A stretch of 14,551 nucleotides of DNA. Source: Spirochaetales bacterium. Its GTDB lineage: Bacteria; Spirochaetota; Spirochaetia; SZUA-6; DRHE01. Each line of letters begins with the position of its first letter. The first letter of the stretch is position 1. The stretch spans positions 1 to 14,551 of the forward strand of contig JAFGQJ010000122.1 of assembly GCA_016935715.1 (NCBI GenBank). Direction: 5' to 3'. Shown here piece after piece: positions 6,812 to 14,551 of this stretch. A model generated the notes under the pieces. The model was not told the DNA's origin. It saw only the letters and a list, made by a program, of their open reading frames with translations, and searched no databases. The position numbers and the translations under genes were made by a program.

Positions 6812-7907
6812 GCTGAAAACCAGGATCTGGAACATCGATTTTCCCAACCCCATCTGGACCGCGGCGGGCCCCGGGGGCGCCGACGGGGAGATGCTGCTTC
6901 GCGCGGCCCGGGGCGGCGCGGGAGCTCTGGTGGCCAAGACGATCAGCGTCGAGGCGGCGCGGGTCCCTGCGCCGAACATCGTCTCCCCTTTCGGCGGGAG
7001 CCTTCTCAACGCCGAGCTGTGGTCCGAGCTCGACTATCGCAGCTTCATCGAGCGGGAGCTTCCCCGTGCGCGGGAAGCGGGTCTCCCGCTGATCGCCTCC
7101 GTCGGCTACAACGCCGAGGAGCTCGCCGTTCTGGGCAGGGAGCTGGACAGATCCGGTGCGGTGGACGCGGTGGAGTTTTCCATCCATTACGTGGGCAAGG
7201 ATCCGGAAAACCTGAAGCGCCTGGCCGGGGCGCTGCGGGATAATGTGAGAGTCCCGGTCCTGGCCAAGCTCAGCCCGGGGGTAGGCGACCTGGAAGCGGT
7301 GATCCGCACCCTGGAGGACCTGGTGGACGGATACGTGGCCGTCAACAGCGTGGGACCGGCTCTGGATTTCGACATCGAAACCCGCAGGCCCCTGCTCGGC
7401 AGCAGGGACGGCCGAGGCTGGCTTTCCGGGGCCGCCATCCTGCCCCTGGCCCTGCACCATGTGGAGGCGATCGCCTCGATGACCGGCAAACCGGTGATCG
7501 GTGCAGGCGGGATTCGCCGGGTCGAGGATGCGGTGAAGCACCTGATGGCCGGCGCGGCGGCCGTCCAGGTCTGCAGCCTGGCGGTTCTCAAGGGGCAGGA
7601 GGTGTACGGGAAACTGGCCGCCGGTCTGTCGAAGTGGCTGGACGGCCACCGCTTCGAGAGCGCCGGGCAGATCGTCGGTCTGTATCGGCGGGAGCGACCG
7701 GAGACTGCCGCAGCCCCCGAGACGGCTTTCCCGCGGATCGACTCCGAGCTGTGCACCCGCTGCCTGCTCTGCGAGCGCTCCTGCATCCACCTGGCAATTC
7801 ATTTCGAGGACGAGCAGTTCCATCTGGATCGAAGCCGCTGCGTGCGCTGCGGTTTGTGCTGTTCCCTGTGCCCGCAGGCCGCCTTGAGCCTGGAAGCCGA
7901 TCGATAG
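6804..7907 (+). CDS. DHOD-like FMN oxidoreductase with two C-terminal [4Fe-4S] clusters
   Basis: This 367-residue protein has a dihydroorotate dehydrogenase-like TIM barrel (about 1-300) and a ferredoxin domain (about 311-362), the layout of dihydropyrimidine dehydrogenase subunit PreA. Barrel features are the N-terminal NPIWTAAGP (15-23), VPVLAKLSPG (150-159, with K155), VAVNSVGP (178-185) and VIGAGGI (231-237), which together fit FMN and substrate binding. The Fe-S motifs are C317, C320, C323, C327 and C346, C349, C352, C356. The loop that carries SCPN or its equivalent in true DHODs reads EFSIHYVGKDPENL (124-137) and contains no cysteine, so the usual catalytic base is missing. TAGGAG lies 9 nt before ATG 6804. 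It overlaps the SsnA-like gene and is followed after 8 nt by the YgeY-like gene. The likely role is reduction or oxidation of a ring compound with ferredoxin-type electron flow; the substrate is unknown. Confidence 0.88.
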   Translation: MAELKTRIWNIDFPNPIWTAAGPGGADGEMLLRAARGGAGALVAKTISVEAARVPAPNIVSPFGGSLLNAELWSELDYRSFIERELPRAREAGLPLIASVGYNAEELAVLGRELDRSGAVDAVEFSIHYVGKDPENLKRLAGALRDNVRVPVLAKLSPGVGDLEAVIRTLEDLVDGYVAVNSVGPALDFDIETRRPLLGSRDGRGWLSGAAILPLALHHVEAIASMTGKPVIGAGGIRRVEDAVKHLMAGAAAVQVCSLAVLKGQEVYGKLAAGLSKWLDGHRFESAGQIVGLYRRERPETAAAPETAFPRIDSELCTRCLLCERSCIHLAIHFEDEQFHLDRSRCVRCGLCCSLCPQAALSLEADR

Positions 7908-7915
7908 GAGGAAAC

Positions 7916-9127
7916 ATGGATCCCAAGCTGCATAAAGAAATCCACGGCTGCCTGGACGGCGCGAAGGAGGAAACGGCCAATCTGCTCCAGCGCCTGATCC
8001 GCATCCGCAGCTACAGCGGCCGGGAGAAGGAGATCGTCGAGTTCATCCTGGACACGATGCAGTACTACGGTTTCGACGATCAGTACTCCGATGCCCTGGG
8101 CAACGCCGTCGGGAGGATCGGAGACGGACCGGTTACGATCCTCTACGATGCCCACATCGACACCGTTCAGGTCACCGATGAGGACAGCTGGGTCTACCCT
8201 CCCTTCGAGGGTCGTATCGTCGATGGAACCATCTACGGCCGCGGGGCCGTCGACGAAAAATCCGCCATGGCGGGTTTCCTCACAGCGGGCAAGATACTCA
8301 AGGCGCTGTTCCAGGACGGAGGCCTGCCGTTCAGCCTGTACGTGGTCGGTTCGGTAATGGAGGAGGACTGCGACGGGTATCCCCTGCGGCATCTCATCGA
8401 GAACGAGGGTCTGCGCCCCGACTACGTGCTGCTGGGCGAACCTACGGACCTGAAGGTCTATCGGGGCCAGCGCGGACGCATGGAGCTCCAGATCACCGCC
8501 ACGGGCAAATCAGCCCACGGAGCCCACAACCGCCAGGGGATCAACGCCATCTACAAGATGAACCCGATCGTACGCGCCGTGGAAAAGCTGGACCGTGCGC
8601 TGCCGGCGGTAGCCCCTCTCGGCCGGGGTTCGATCACGGTCTCGGACATCCGCAGCCGCGGACCCTCTCTCTGCTCGGTTCCGGACCGCTGCCGCATCCA
8701 CATCGACCGCCGCCTCACGGTGGGTGAAACAAGGGAGACGGCCCTGGCCCAGCTGGAAGAGATCGTCCAGAGAAACGGAGGAGATGCGGCGGTGACGATC
8801 CCCGAGTATTCCGGCACCAGCTGGAAAGGCACGGGTTTCGTCCAGGAAGCCTATTTCCCCACCTGGATCATGGAGGCCAATCACCCCCTGGTGCTGGCCG
8901 GTCTGGAATCCGCTCGCCTGGTTCTGGGCAAAAAAACGAAAAGCGGTTTCTGGAGCTTTTCCACCAACGGAGTGGCCACCGCGGGCCGCCATCACCTGCC
9001 CACCATCGGCTTCGCTCCCGGAAAAGAAGAGCTGGCCCACTCCACGCGGGAAGAGATCCTGCTCTCAGACCTGTTCAAGGCCTCCGAATTCTACGCCCTG
9101 TTTCCCTTCGTTTTGACGGCGAAATAG
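7916..9127 (+). CDS. ygeY: YgeY-like M20 family metallohydrolase
   Basis: This 403-residue M20 peptidase/deacylase-type hydrolase most resembles YgeY, the selenium-metabolism-linked hydrolase of the E. coli yge cluster. The dinuclear metal site is complete: DAHIDT (78-83, H80 and D82), GRGAVDEKSAMAG (108-120, D113), VMEED (147-151, catalytic E149 and ligand E150), GEPTDLKVYRGQRG (174-187, E175), and a C-terminal ELAHS (372-376, H375). The dimerisation-domain histidine region is KSAHGAHNRQG (198-208). The frame extends upstream to 7634 but overlaps the DHOD-like gene there; ATG 7916, with AGGAGG 4 nt before it (7906-7911), is the real start. It is the third gene of the operon. YgeY relatives are thought to hydrolyse an amide-type intermediate in purine-linked catabolism; this enzyme's exact substrate is not evident. 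It is soluble and cytoplasmic, with no signal peptide. Confidence 0.92.
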   Translation: MDPKLHKEIHGCLDGAKEETANLLQRLIRIRSYSGREKEIVEFILDTMQYYGFDDQYSDALGNAVGRIGDGPVTILYDAHIDTVQVTDEDSWVYPPFEGRIVDGTIYGRGAVDEKSAMAGFLTAGKILKALFQDGGLPFSLYVVGSVMEEDCDGYPLRHLIENEGLRPDYVLLGEPTDLKVYRGQRGRMELQITATGKSAHGAHNRQGINAIYKMNPIVRAVEKLDRALPAVAPLGRGSITVSDIRSRGPSLCSVPDRCRIHIDRRLTVGETRETALAQLEEIVQRNGGDAAVTIPEYSGTSWKGTGFVQEAYFPTWIMEANHPLVLAGLESARLVLGKKTKSGFWSFSTNGVATAGRHHLPTIGFAPGKEELAHSTREEILLSDLFKASEFYALFPFVLTAK

Positions 9128-9130
9128 AGC

Positions 9131-9147
9131 CGGCGGACGCTCCGCCG
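9131..9147. terminator. GC-rich stem-loop between convergent genes
   Basis: CGGCGGA (9131-9137) and TCCGCCG (9141-9147) form a perfect 7-bp stem with a 3-nt loop, filling the 20-nt gap between the YgeY-like stop (9127) and the activase stop (9148). No run of T follows on either strand, so it does not look like a classic intrinsic terminator. It may act as a shared bidirectional terminator or a 3'-end stabiliser. Confidence 0.4.
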
Positions 9148-12100
9148 CTAGTTCCACTGTTTGACCTCGTCGTAGCCCTTCTTCCTGGCGTATTCCCTGG
9201 CCTGGTGGACGAAGGCCTGCAGCCTGGTCTCGATCCCGGTATCTTCCTGCCCGTCGAAGGCGATGTCCACCCACGGCATGTCGTCGTGGTCCTTGCGGAA
9301 CGAAGAGGACAGGGAAGCGACGATCGTCCCGGGCAGGCAGGTGAAGGGCAGGATGGCTGCAACTCCGGAGATGCCCGTCTTCGCCAGACCGGCTGCAGCA
9401 CCCAGGGCCAGGGGCGGATCCCCCACGTAGTCCCTGTGGATGTACGGGTCGGCGAGCTCCAGGATTTCCTCCACCGGCACGATGCGGTGCGAATCGATGG
9501 CATCGTGCATGGCGTGCTCGTACTTCATACCGATCTGGTGCTGGAAGTACCCCTGGATCCTGGCCTTGACCACGTTCAGCACCTCCCCCTTCCAGGCGCT
9601 CTCCTCACGGTAGCGAACCGAGGACAGCTCGATCCACTCCCGCATCGGCGCCATCACCGTCTCGGCACCCAGTTTCTCCAGGCGCTGCTTGAGGAAGCCG
9701 CTGCAGAAGGGGTTGTCCCGCATGAAGATCTCCCCCACGACGGCGACCACCGGCTTTTGGGCAACGGAGAGCATCTCCAGCTTCTTGAACGCCTCCCCGG
9801 CTTCTTTGATCACCTCCAGAGTGTCCCGGGCGCCGCTTTCCACGGAGCGGATCAGCCTGGCCAGATACTTCTGGTAGGTCGCCTCGGTCTGCCCAGGCAC
9901 GGCCTCGTACGGCTCCCGCTCCTGGCGCAGCTTTCCCAGGATCTCGACGGCCACCATCCCCTTCCAGGCGATGAGGCGGAACTTCACGCCCTGGCCCTTG
10001 GAGAAGTCGGCGTAGGAGTTCTCGTTCGTGGGGGAGACGATCTCCACGTCCTTGAAGCCCAGGTTCTCCATGATGATGCGCTGGAACTTGTTGTACTGCC
10101 CGAAGCGGCAGGGACCGCCGTGGGAGGGCATGAAAAAGGCGGTCTTGGACGGATCGACCCCCGGCTGGTGCAGTTTTTTCAGGAAGCTTCCGGTGGTGCA
10201 GATCATGGGAAAGCATTCCCGGGAGGAGGTGTACTTCCTGCCCCACTCCATGTCCTCCTCGTCCTGCATGGGCAACACGTCCGCATCTATGCCGCAGGCG
10301 CGGGAGGCGGCGGCCACCATGTAGGCGCTGTCGCACATGTAGGGGAAGTAGAGCGTTCGCCCCTTGGAGGGCGATGCCCTGAACACGGATACCGGTGCGA
10401 ACTCCTTCTCCGCAACCTCGGCCTTGGTTTCACCCTTCAGGCTGTCCAGGAAAGCCTCGCAGCGGGTGATCATCCCCGCGTCCGCGCTGTGCTCGTCCAC
10501 CTCCAGCTGAAGGTACGGCTTTCCCCGCATCTCCTCCCGTACATAGTGGGAGAGAAACGAATCGGGACCGCAGCGGAAGTTGGTGATGTACACCGCGTGC
10601 AGCCGTTGCTCCCTGGCCACCATGCGCACCCCGGCCAGGATCTTCTGTCCATTCGGCCAGTACATCATGTCGTATTCCGAGTAGATCTCCCCCATCGTTT
10701 CCCCGAGGGGCAGAAAATCGAGAGGAATCGGCAGAACGTCCAGATCGATCAGCTTCTCGACCAGGCTGAGATTCAGCTCCGGATCCCCGGTGTTGTAGGG
10801 ACGGCCCAGCATGACCACGGAGATCCTGTTCTCGGGAAGATTGGAGAGGATCTTCCGGCCCTCCTCCTGCAGCGCCAGCTCGAAGCCCCTCTGAGCCTTC
10901 TCCGCCGCCGTGACGGCCTTGTCAACCCTTTTCCGGTCGGTACCGAAGGTCTTGTTCATGAACCGCGAAAGATCGTCCACCAGCTTCTTTCGGGAATAGC
11001 GAAAGTGAAGGGTGGGCACGAGGAATTTCTCGGCGGCCTTATCCCCCTTCATCGATCCGCGGATCATGAACGGGTAGGACTGTATCCAGGGACAGTTGTA
11101 GTTGATCGTGGGATTCAGCTTGTCCGTGGGGGTGTCCACGACGAAGGGCATGAAGATGTAATCCGGGTCCTTCTCCAGCAGGTCGTGGATGTGTCCGTGC
11201 ACCACCTCTACGGGGAAGCAGGTCTCCGCCACCAGCATGCTCAGGGACTGGGTCACCAGAGGCCGGTCCGAGGGCCGGGACAGCACGACCCGGAAGCCCA
11301 GCTGTTCGAAGAAGGTGCGCCAGTAGGGGAAGCGCTGGTAGTAGATCATGAGCCCGCGGGGGATGCCGATCGTCGTCTTTCCCGCCGCTTCCCGGTCGGC
11401 CGGTTCCTCGACATAATCACCCAGGAGCAGCTTCTCCCGCAGCTCGAAGAGATTGGGGATTTCCTGTCTCCTGCGCTCCTTCTCGTCCTTGACGCCCTGG
11501 GGCTGGTACTTGTCGCAGCGGTCCCCGTAGAACAGCGCCCTCTTCTCCCCCTCGATGACCACCTTGTGAACGTCGCAGTGATTCTCGCAGCCCTTGCAGG
11601 TGAAGCGGCTCATCGTGTAGGGGATCTTGCTTACCTGGAAGCCCTTGAAGGTGGTCCGGCTGCCGTTCTTGCGCACCTCGTCGCGGGCCAGCATGGCTGC
11701 GCCGATGGCGCCTGTGACGTCGTAATGGGGAGGAACGATGATCTTCTTGCCCGTCACCGCTTCGAAGGCGGCCACTACCGCCGGATTGTTGGTCACCCCC
11801 CCCTGGAAGAGGATGTGATCTCCGATCCGTTTGGCCCCCACGACCTTCTGGATGTAGTTCTGTACGATGGAGTAGGCCAGCCCGCCGATCAGGTCGTCCT
11901 TGTCCGCGCCCTTCTGCTGGTGGGAGTTCAGATCGCTCTCCATGAACACGGTGCAGCGGTCCCCCAGACGGGAGGGTTTCCTCGCTCCCAGGGCCAGCTC
12001 CCCGAACTCATCGACGATGTTGATCCCGAGCTTCTCCGCCTGCTCCTCCAGAAAGCTGCCGGTGCCGGCCGCGCAGACCTTGTTCATCTCGAAATCCACC

Positions 12101-13413
12101 ACGACTCCGTTGTCGATGCTGATGAACTTCGAATCCTGGCCGCCGATCTCGAACACCGTATCCACCTCGGGATGATAGAAGATGGCCGCCGTGGCCTGGG
12201 CGGTGATCTCGTTCTTGATCGTGTCGGCGCCGATGAAATGTCCGGTCAGATAGCGTCCGGAGCCGGTGGTGCCTGCGGCCTTGACCACCACATGCTTGCC
12301 CACCTCTTCGTAGATCTCGGAAAGTCCCCTCCGTATCGCCTCCAGCGGTTTCGAGGCCGTGGGCAGGTAGCGGCGGGCCACCACGTTGTTCTGATCGTCG
12401 ATCAGGACGACGTTGGTGCTGAGAGAGCCCACGTCGACGCCGAGATAGACGTCGATCCGCTGCCCGTCTACCGGGGTAAAAACGATGTCCTTGTGCCCCT
12501 TGGCTTCGGATCGCTCGAGCTGCGGCCAATGGGGCAGATCGGCCGTCGGATCCTCGAGGTATTTCTCCAGAGCATCGAGCCCCCTAAAGGCCAGATCCAC
12601 GCCGGGGGGACTGTCCAGGACGTGGAACACGGCACCGATGGCGCCCATGGACGCATAGTACTTCGGGATGATCAGCTCCCCCTCCTCGAGCTTGAGCACC
12701 TCCCGGAAGGCCCGGGCCACGCCGGCGTTCGCCGCCACGCCGCCCTGAAAGACGAGAGGCGTTTCCAGATCCCTCCCCCTGGCCAGATTGCTCCTGACAT
12801 TGCGGGCAACGGAGAAACACAGGCCGGCCACGATATCGTGAACCGGGGTTGCGATCTGCTGCAGATGGATCATGTCGCTCTTGGCGAATACGCTGCAGCG
12901 TCCGGCGATGTGGGGCGGATTCTCGCTTTTCATGGCCAGCTCGCCGAACTCCCGCTCTATGGAAATTCCGATACGCTTGGCCTGCTGGTCCAGGAAGCTT
13001 CCCGTGCCGGCGGCGCAGACAGTGTTCATGGCAAAGTCGGCCAGCTGGGACTTGCCGTCGGCGGCATTGGGATTCATGACGATCAGCTTGGAGTCCTCTC
13101 CCCCCATTTCGATGACCGTCCTGGCCTCGGGATGAAATACCGCAACCGAGCTGGACTGGGCCACGATCTCGTTGACGAAGTAGCCGCCGATCAATTCGGT
13201 GGCCAGCTTGCCCCCCGTACCGGTGATGGCAACGGCCTCAAAGGCCTCGGCGGGATGGCGCTTCAACAGATCGGTGAGCACCTCGCGCAGCGCGTGGAAG
13301 GGACGCCCGTGACACAGGGTATAGTGGTTCTCCACCACGTTTCTCTCGGCGTCGATGATCACCGTGTTGACGGATATCGAGCCTATATCCAATCCCAAAG
13401 AATAACGTTGCAT
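9148..13413 (-). CDS. Giant 2-hydroxyacyl-CoA dehydratase activase/dehydratase-like fusion
   Basis: This 1421-residue protein fuses two BadF/BadG/HgdC-type activator ATPase domains to a long DUF2229/HgdB-like region. Domain 1 (about 1-270) starts with LGLDIGSISVNT, and domain 2 (about 322-580) with LGVDVGSLSTN. Both keep the cluster cysteines: C133 (VCAAGTGSFLDQQ) with C173 (GRCSVFAKSD), and C447 (VCAAGTGSFLEEQ) with C487 (DRCTVFMESD). A cysteine-rich linker follows (C606, C609, C613, C633). The dehydratase-like part covers about 681-1421, with GIPRG near 683, AETCFPVE near 729, GRPYNTGDP near 870, FRCGPDSF near 947, RECFPMICTTG near 1065 and HGGPCRFGQY near 1098. Known HgdC homodimers hold one [4Fe-4S] cluster and use ATP to inject a low-potential electron into a dehydratase; here both roles sit on one chain. 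Which substrate it acts on is unknown. ATG 13413 follows GGGAGG at 11 nt, and the hydrolase stop is 1 nt upstream, so the two genes are coupled. Confidence 0.92.
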   Translation of the reverse strand: MQRYSLGLDIGSISVNTVIIDAERNVVENHYTLCHGRPFHALREVLTDLLKRHPAEAFEAVAITGTGGKLATELIGGYFVNEIVAQSSSVAVFHPEARTVIEMGGEDSKLIVMNPNAADGKSQLADFAMNTVCAAGTGSFLDQQAKRIGISIEREFGELAMKSENPPHIAGRCSVFAKSDMIHLQQIATPVHDIVAGLCFSVARNVRSNLARGRDLETPLVFQGGVAANAGVARAFREVLKLEEGELIIPKYYASMGAIGAVFHVLDSPPGVDLAFRGLDALEKYLEDPTADLPHWPQLERSEAKGHKDIVFTPVDGQRIDVYLGVDVGSLSTNVVLIDDQNNVVARRYLPTASKPLEAIRRGLSEIYEEVGKHVVVKAAGTTGSGRYLTGHFIGADTIKNEITAQATAAIFYHPEVDTVFEIGGQDSKFISIDNGVVVDFEMNKVCAAGTGSFLEEQAEKLGINIVDEFGELALGARKPSRLGDRCTVFMESDLNSHQQKGADKDDLIGGLAYSIVQNYIQKVVGAKRIGDHILFQGGVTNNPAVVAAFEAVTGKKIIVPPHYDVTGAIGAAMLARDEVRKNGSRTTFKGFQVSKIPYTMSRFTCKGCENHCDVHKVVIEGEKRALFYGDRCDKYQPQGVKDEKERRRQEIPNLFELREKLLLGDYVEEPADREAAGKTTIGIPRGLMIYYQRFPYWRTFFEQLGFRVVLSRPSDRPLVTQSLSMLVAETCFPVEVVHGHIHDLLEKDPDYIFMPFVVDTPTDKLNPTINYNCPWIQSYPFMIRGSMKGDKAAEKFLVPTLHFRYSRKKLVDDLSRFMNKTFGTDRKRVDKAVTAAEKAQRGFELALQEEGRKILSNLPENRISVVMLGRPYNTGDPELNLSLVEKLIDLDVLPIPLDFLPLGETMGEIYSEYDMMYWPNGQKILAGVRMVAREQRLHAVYITNFRCGPDSFLSHYVREEMRGKPYLQLEVDEHSADAGMITRCEAFLDSLKGETKAEVAEKEFAPVSVFRASPSKGRTLYFPYMCDSAYMVAAASRACGIDADVLPMQDEEDMEWGRKYTSSRECFPMICTTGSFLKKLHQPGVDPSKTAFFMPSHGGPCRFGQYNKFQRIIMENLGFKDVEIVSPTNENSYADFSKGQGVKFRLIAWKGMVAVEILGKLRQEREPYEAVPGQTEATYQKYLARLIRSVESGARDTLEVIKEAGEAFKKLEMLSVAQKPVVAVVGEIFMRDNPFCSGFLKQRLEKLGAETVMAPMREWIELSSVRYREESAWKGEVLNVVKARIQGYFQHQIGMKYEHAMHDAIDSHRIVPVEEILELADPYIHRDYVGDPPLALGAAAGLAKTGISGVAAILPFTCLPGTIVASLSSSFRKDHDDMPWVDIAFDGQEDTGIETRLQAFVHQAREYARKKGYDEVKQWN

Positions 13414-13414
13414 T

Positions 13415-14341
13415 TTACTTCATGCCTCCCCTGGCGAATCCAACGATCTTTTTTGAAACGATCTCGGGCGAGTCAAGATAAACGAGGTGCCCGGAGTTCT
13501 CTACTATCTCGAGCCGCTCATCAGCGAGCAGCGTGCTGAATTTCTCACGATCCTCAGGACTGATCAGTTTATCCTCTGAGCCGATCAGGATCAATACCGG
13601 TTGCCCGACCTGCCGCAGCTTCCCGTCCATGGAGCAGCCGCCCACGATCCCGCGCGTAATCTCGACCGTGGCCCGGCGTCCATCTCGCGTGGTGAACGGC
13701 TTCCAGTACGATTCGACGAGCTCCTCCGTGATCCGATCGTCGTCCTGAACCGATCGAAGCAGGCGCCGGTGCACGTTTGCCCTGGTAACCAGCGAGGAAA
13801 GCAGGGGCAGCAGTGCATCCCAGCGCCTGATCCGGGTCATTTTTCCGTCCTGGTCGTGCAATCCGAAGGGGCTCAGCAGGATCAGCCCCCGGACCTGCTG
13901 CGGGTGCTCCGCGGCGTAGTGTACCACGATGTTCGCGCCCATCGATGTCCCCGCCAGATAACAGCGGTCCAGCCCTGCGGAACGGGAGAAGCTTTCGAGA
14001 AAATCGAGGTAGTACTGCATCGTACAGGCACATTCCGGCGTCCCGGATGCCCCGAAGGCCGGAAGATCCGGCATCACCACGCGAAAGTCGCGGGAAAGAT
14101 GGTCTATCAGCTCGAGGAAGGGAACGGTGGAGCCCAGGTACCCGTGAACGATCAGAAGCCCGCCGCCGGATTCGCGCCCCCTCGTATCGATGTAGTGAAC
14201 CCTGGTGCCACCGATCGTGCACCAGTTCGACAGAGAGTGTACCGATACGGTCATCGGTTTCTCCCTCGGCCCGTGCCCTGCGCAGGAAAGCAGCAGGAGC
14301 AGAGAAACAGAGAGGAGTGCGATTTCAGTACAGCGCCGCAT
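13415..14341 (-). CDS. Lipoprotein alpha/beta hydrolase
   Basis: This protein of about 308 residues opens with a typical lipoprotein signal: RR at 2-3, a hydrophobic core at 7-19, then LLSC with C20 as the lipidation site. The mature part is an alpha/beta hydrolase. It shows an oxyanion strand IVHGYLGS (64-71), a nucleophile elbow GTSMGA (131-136, S133), the acid in GSEDKLI (254-260, D257) and the histidine in ENSGHLVYLD (281-290, H285), so the catalytic triad is complete. The fold is that of esterases, lipases or C-C hydrolases; the substrate is unknown. The frame stays open to a TTG at 14452, but ATG 14341 begins directly at the signal peptide and I prefer it; its ribosome binding site (GACGGA) is weak. 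The stop is 1 nt before the activase ATG. An envelope-anchored hydrolase upstream of a cytoplasmic enzyme is unusual pairing. Confidence 0.87.
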   Translation of the reverse strand: MRRCTEIALLSVSLLLLLSCAGHGPREKPMTVSVHSLSNWCTIGGTRVHYIDTRGRESGGGLLIVHGYLGSTVPFLELIDHLSRDFRVVMPDLPAFGASGTPECACTMQYYLDFLESFSRSAGLDRCYLAGTSMGANIVVHYAAEHPQQVRGLILLSPFGLHDQDGKMTRIRRWDALLPLLSSLVTRANVHRRLLRSVQDDDRITEELVESYWKPFTTRDGRRATVEITRGIVGGCSMDGKLRQVGQPVLILIGSEDKLISPEDREKFSTLLADERLEIVENSGHLVYLDSPEIVSKKIVGFARGGMK

Positions 14342-14464
14342 ATGTCCGTCGAACCGGCGACACGGATATCCCGTGCGGCTTGATCCCGTCCGAACCGGGG
14401 AACGATACCTTTGCTCATAAATCGAAAAATTGTCTGTCGATGATGGTCCCAATATTCGCCGAAG

Positions 14465-14493
14465 AGTCTAACAGAAACGGTTCATTATTGCAA
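14465..14493 (-). promoter_or_regulatory. Candidate sigma70-type promoter for the hydrolase/activase operon
   Basis: Read on the minus strand, TTGCAA (14493-14488) and TAGACT (14470-14465) are separated by exactly 17 nt, matching the -35/-10 pattern in four of six bases each. This would give a leader of about 117 nt before ATG 14341. The surrounding sequence is AT-rich compared with the genes. Bases 14494-14551 hold nothing I recognise. Confidence 0.4.
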
Positions 14494-14551
14494 CACTAAT
14501 ATATACCCGAACATCCATATTGGAGGCTGAACACCGCTCCATCAGCGGCTC

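Noticed and set aside
7634..7915. Extension of the YgeY-like protein upstream to 7634
   Set aside because: It lies inside the DHOD-like gene's Fe-S domain in another frame, and AGGAGG directly precedes ATG 7916.
4786..9127. A selenocysteine TGA or selenoprotein in the selenium-linked genes
   Set aside because: All the genes here end at family-typical lengths with complete motifs; no in-frame TGA interrupts a conserved region.
9205..13539. A 1444-codon open frame on the plus strand, antisense to the activase gene
   Set aside because: The translation lacks recognisable motifs and has the histidine-, leucine- and glycine-rich look of a reverse frame of a GC-rich gene. The minus strand encodes an unmistakable activase across the same bases.
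14342..14452. N-terminal extension of the alpha/beta hydrolase to a TTG at 14452
   Set aside because: It would place 37 polar residues before an evident lipoprotein signal peptide; ATG 14341 fits the signal much better.

Overview
This looks like chromosomal sequence from a GC-rich, probably strictly anaerobic bacterium. The evidence is a giant 2-hydroxyacyl-CoA dehydratase activase/dehydratase fusion, a dihydroorotate-dehydrogenase-like enzyme with two [4Fe-4S] clusters, and SsnA and YgeY family hydrolases, which are typical of anaerobic and facultative fermenters. Two likely lipoprotein signal peptides have slightly relaxed lipoboxes. A spirochaete or a deltaproteobacterium-like lineage is possible, but no taxonomic marker is present, so this is only a guess. 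No rRNA, tRNA, CRISPR array, insertion sequence or phage gene was recognised.

Layout. (1) Positions 1-194 carry no recognisable gene. (2) Plus strand: a small secreted or lipoprotein gene (195-644) and a DHH/DHHA1 phosphoesterase (735-1907). (3) Minus strand, read from 5313 down to 1924: flavin reductase-like protein, threonine synthase-like PLP enzyme, four-helix membrane protein, and a cyclic-nucleotide-binding/HD-GYP phosphodiesterase. The spacing is tight enough for one operon. (4) Plus strand from 5429, divergent from that operon: SsnA-like amidohydrolase, DHOD-like/2x[4Fe-4S] oxidoreductase and YgeY-like M20 metallohydrolase, tightly packed (8-nt overlap, then an 8-nt gap). (5) Convergent with it, minus strand from 14341 down to 9148: a lipoprotein alpha/beta hydrolase followed at once by the 1421-residue activase/dehydratase fusion.

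How the genes may work together. SsnA and YgeY occur together in the E. coli yge/ygf region, which has been linked to selenium-associated and anaerobic purine or urate breakdown. The window has the amidohydrolase and M20 hydrolase of such a pathway. A DHOD-like Fe-S protein stands where a YgfK-type oxidoreductase might be expected, and a threonine-synthase-like PLP enzyme sits in the divergent operon where other loci have the PLP lyase YgeX. A flavin reductase-like protein adds a second redox component. I infer a variant nitrogen-heterocycle or amino-acid-derivative catabolic locus. Carbamoyltransferase, hydantoinase and molybdenum hydroxylase genes are absent here, so the substrate is unknown. 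The DHOD-like protein lacks the usual catalytic cysteine in its active-site loop, which is the most specific oddity of the window.
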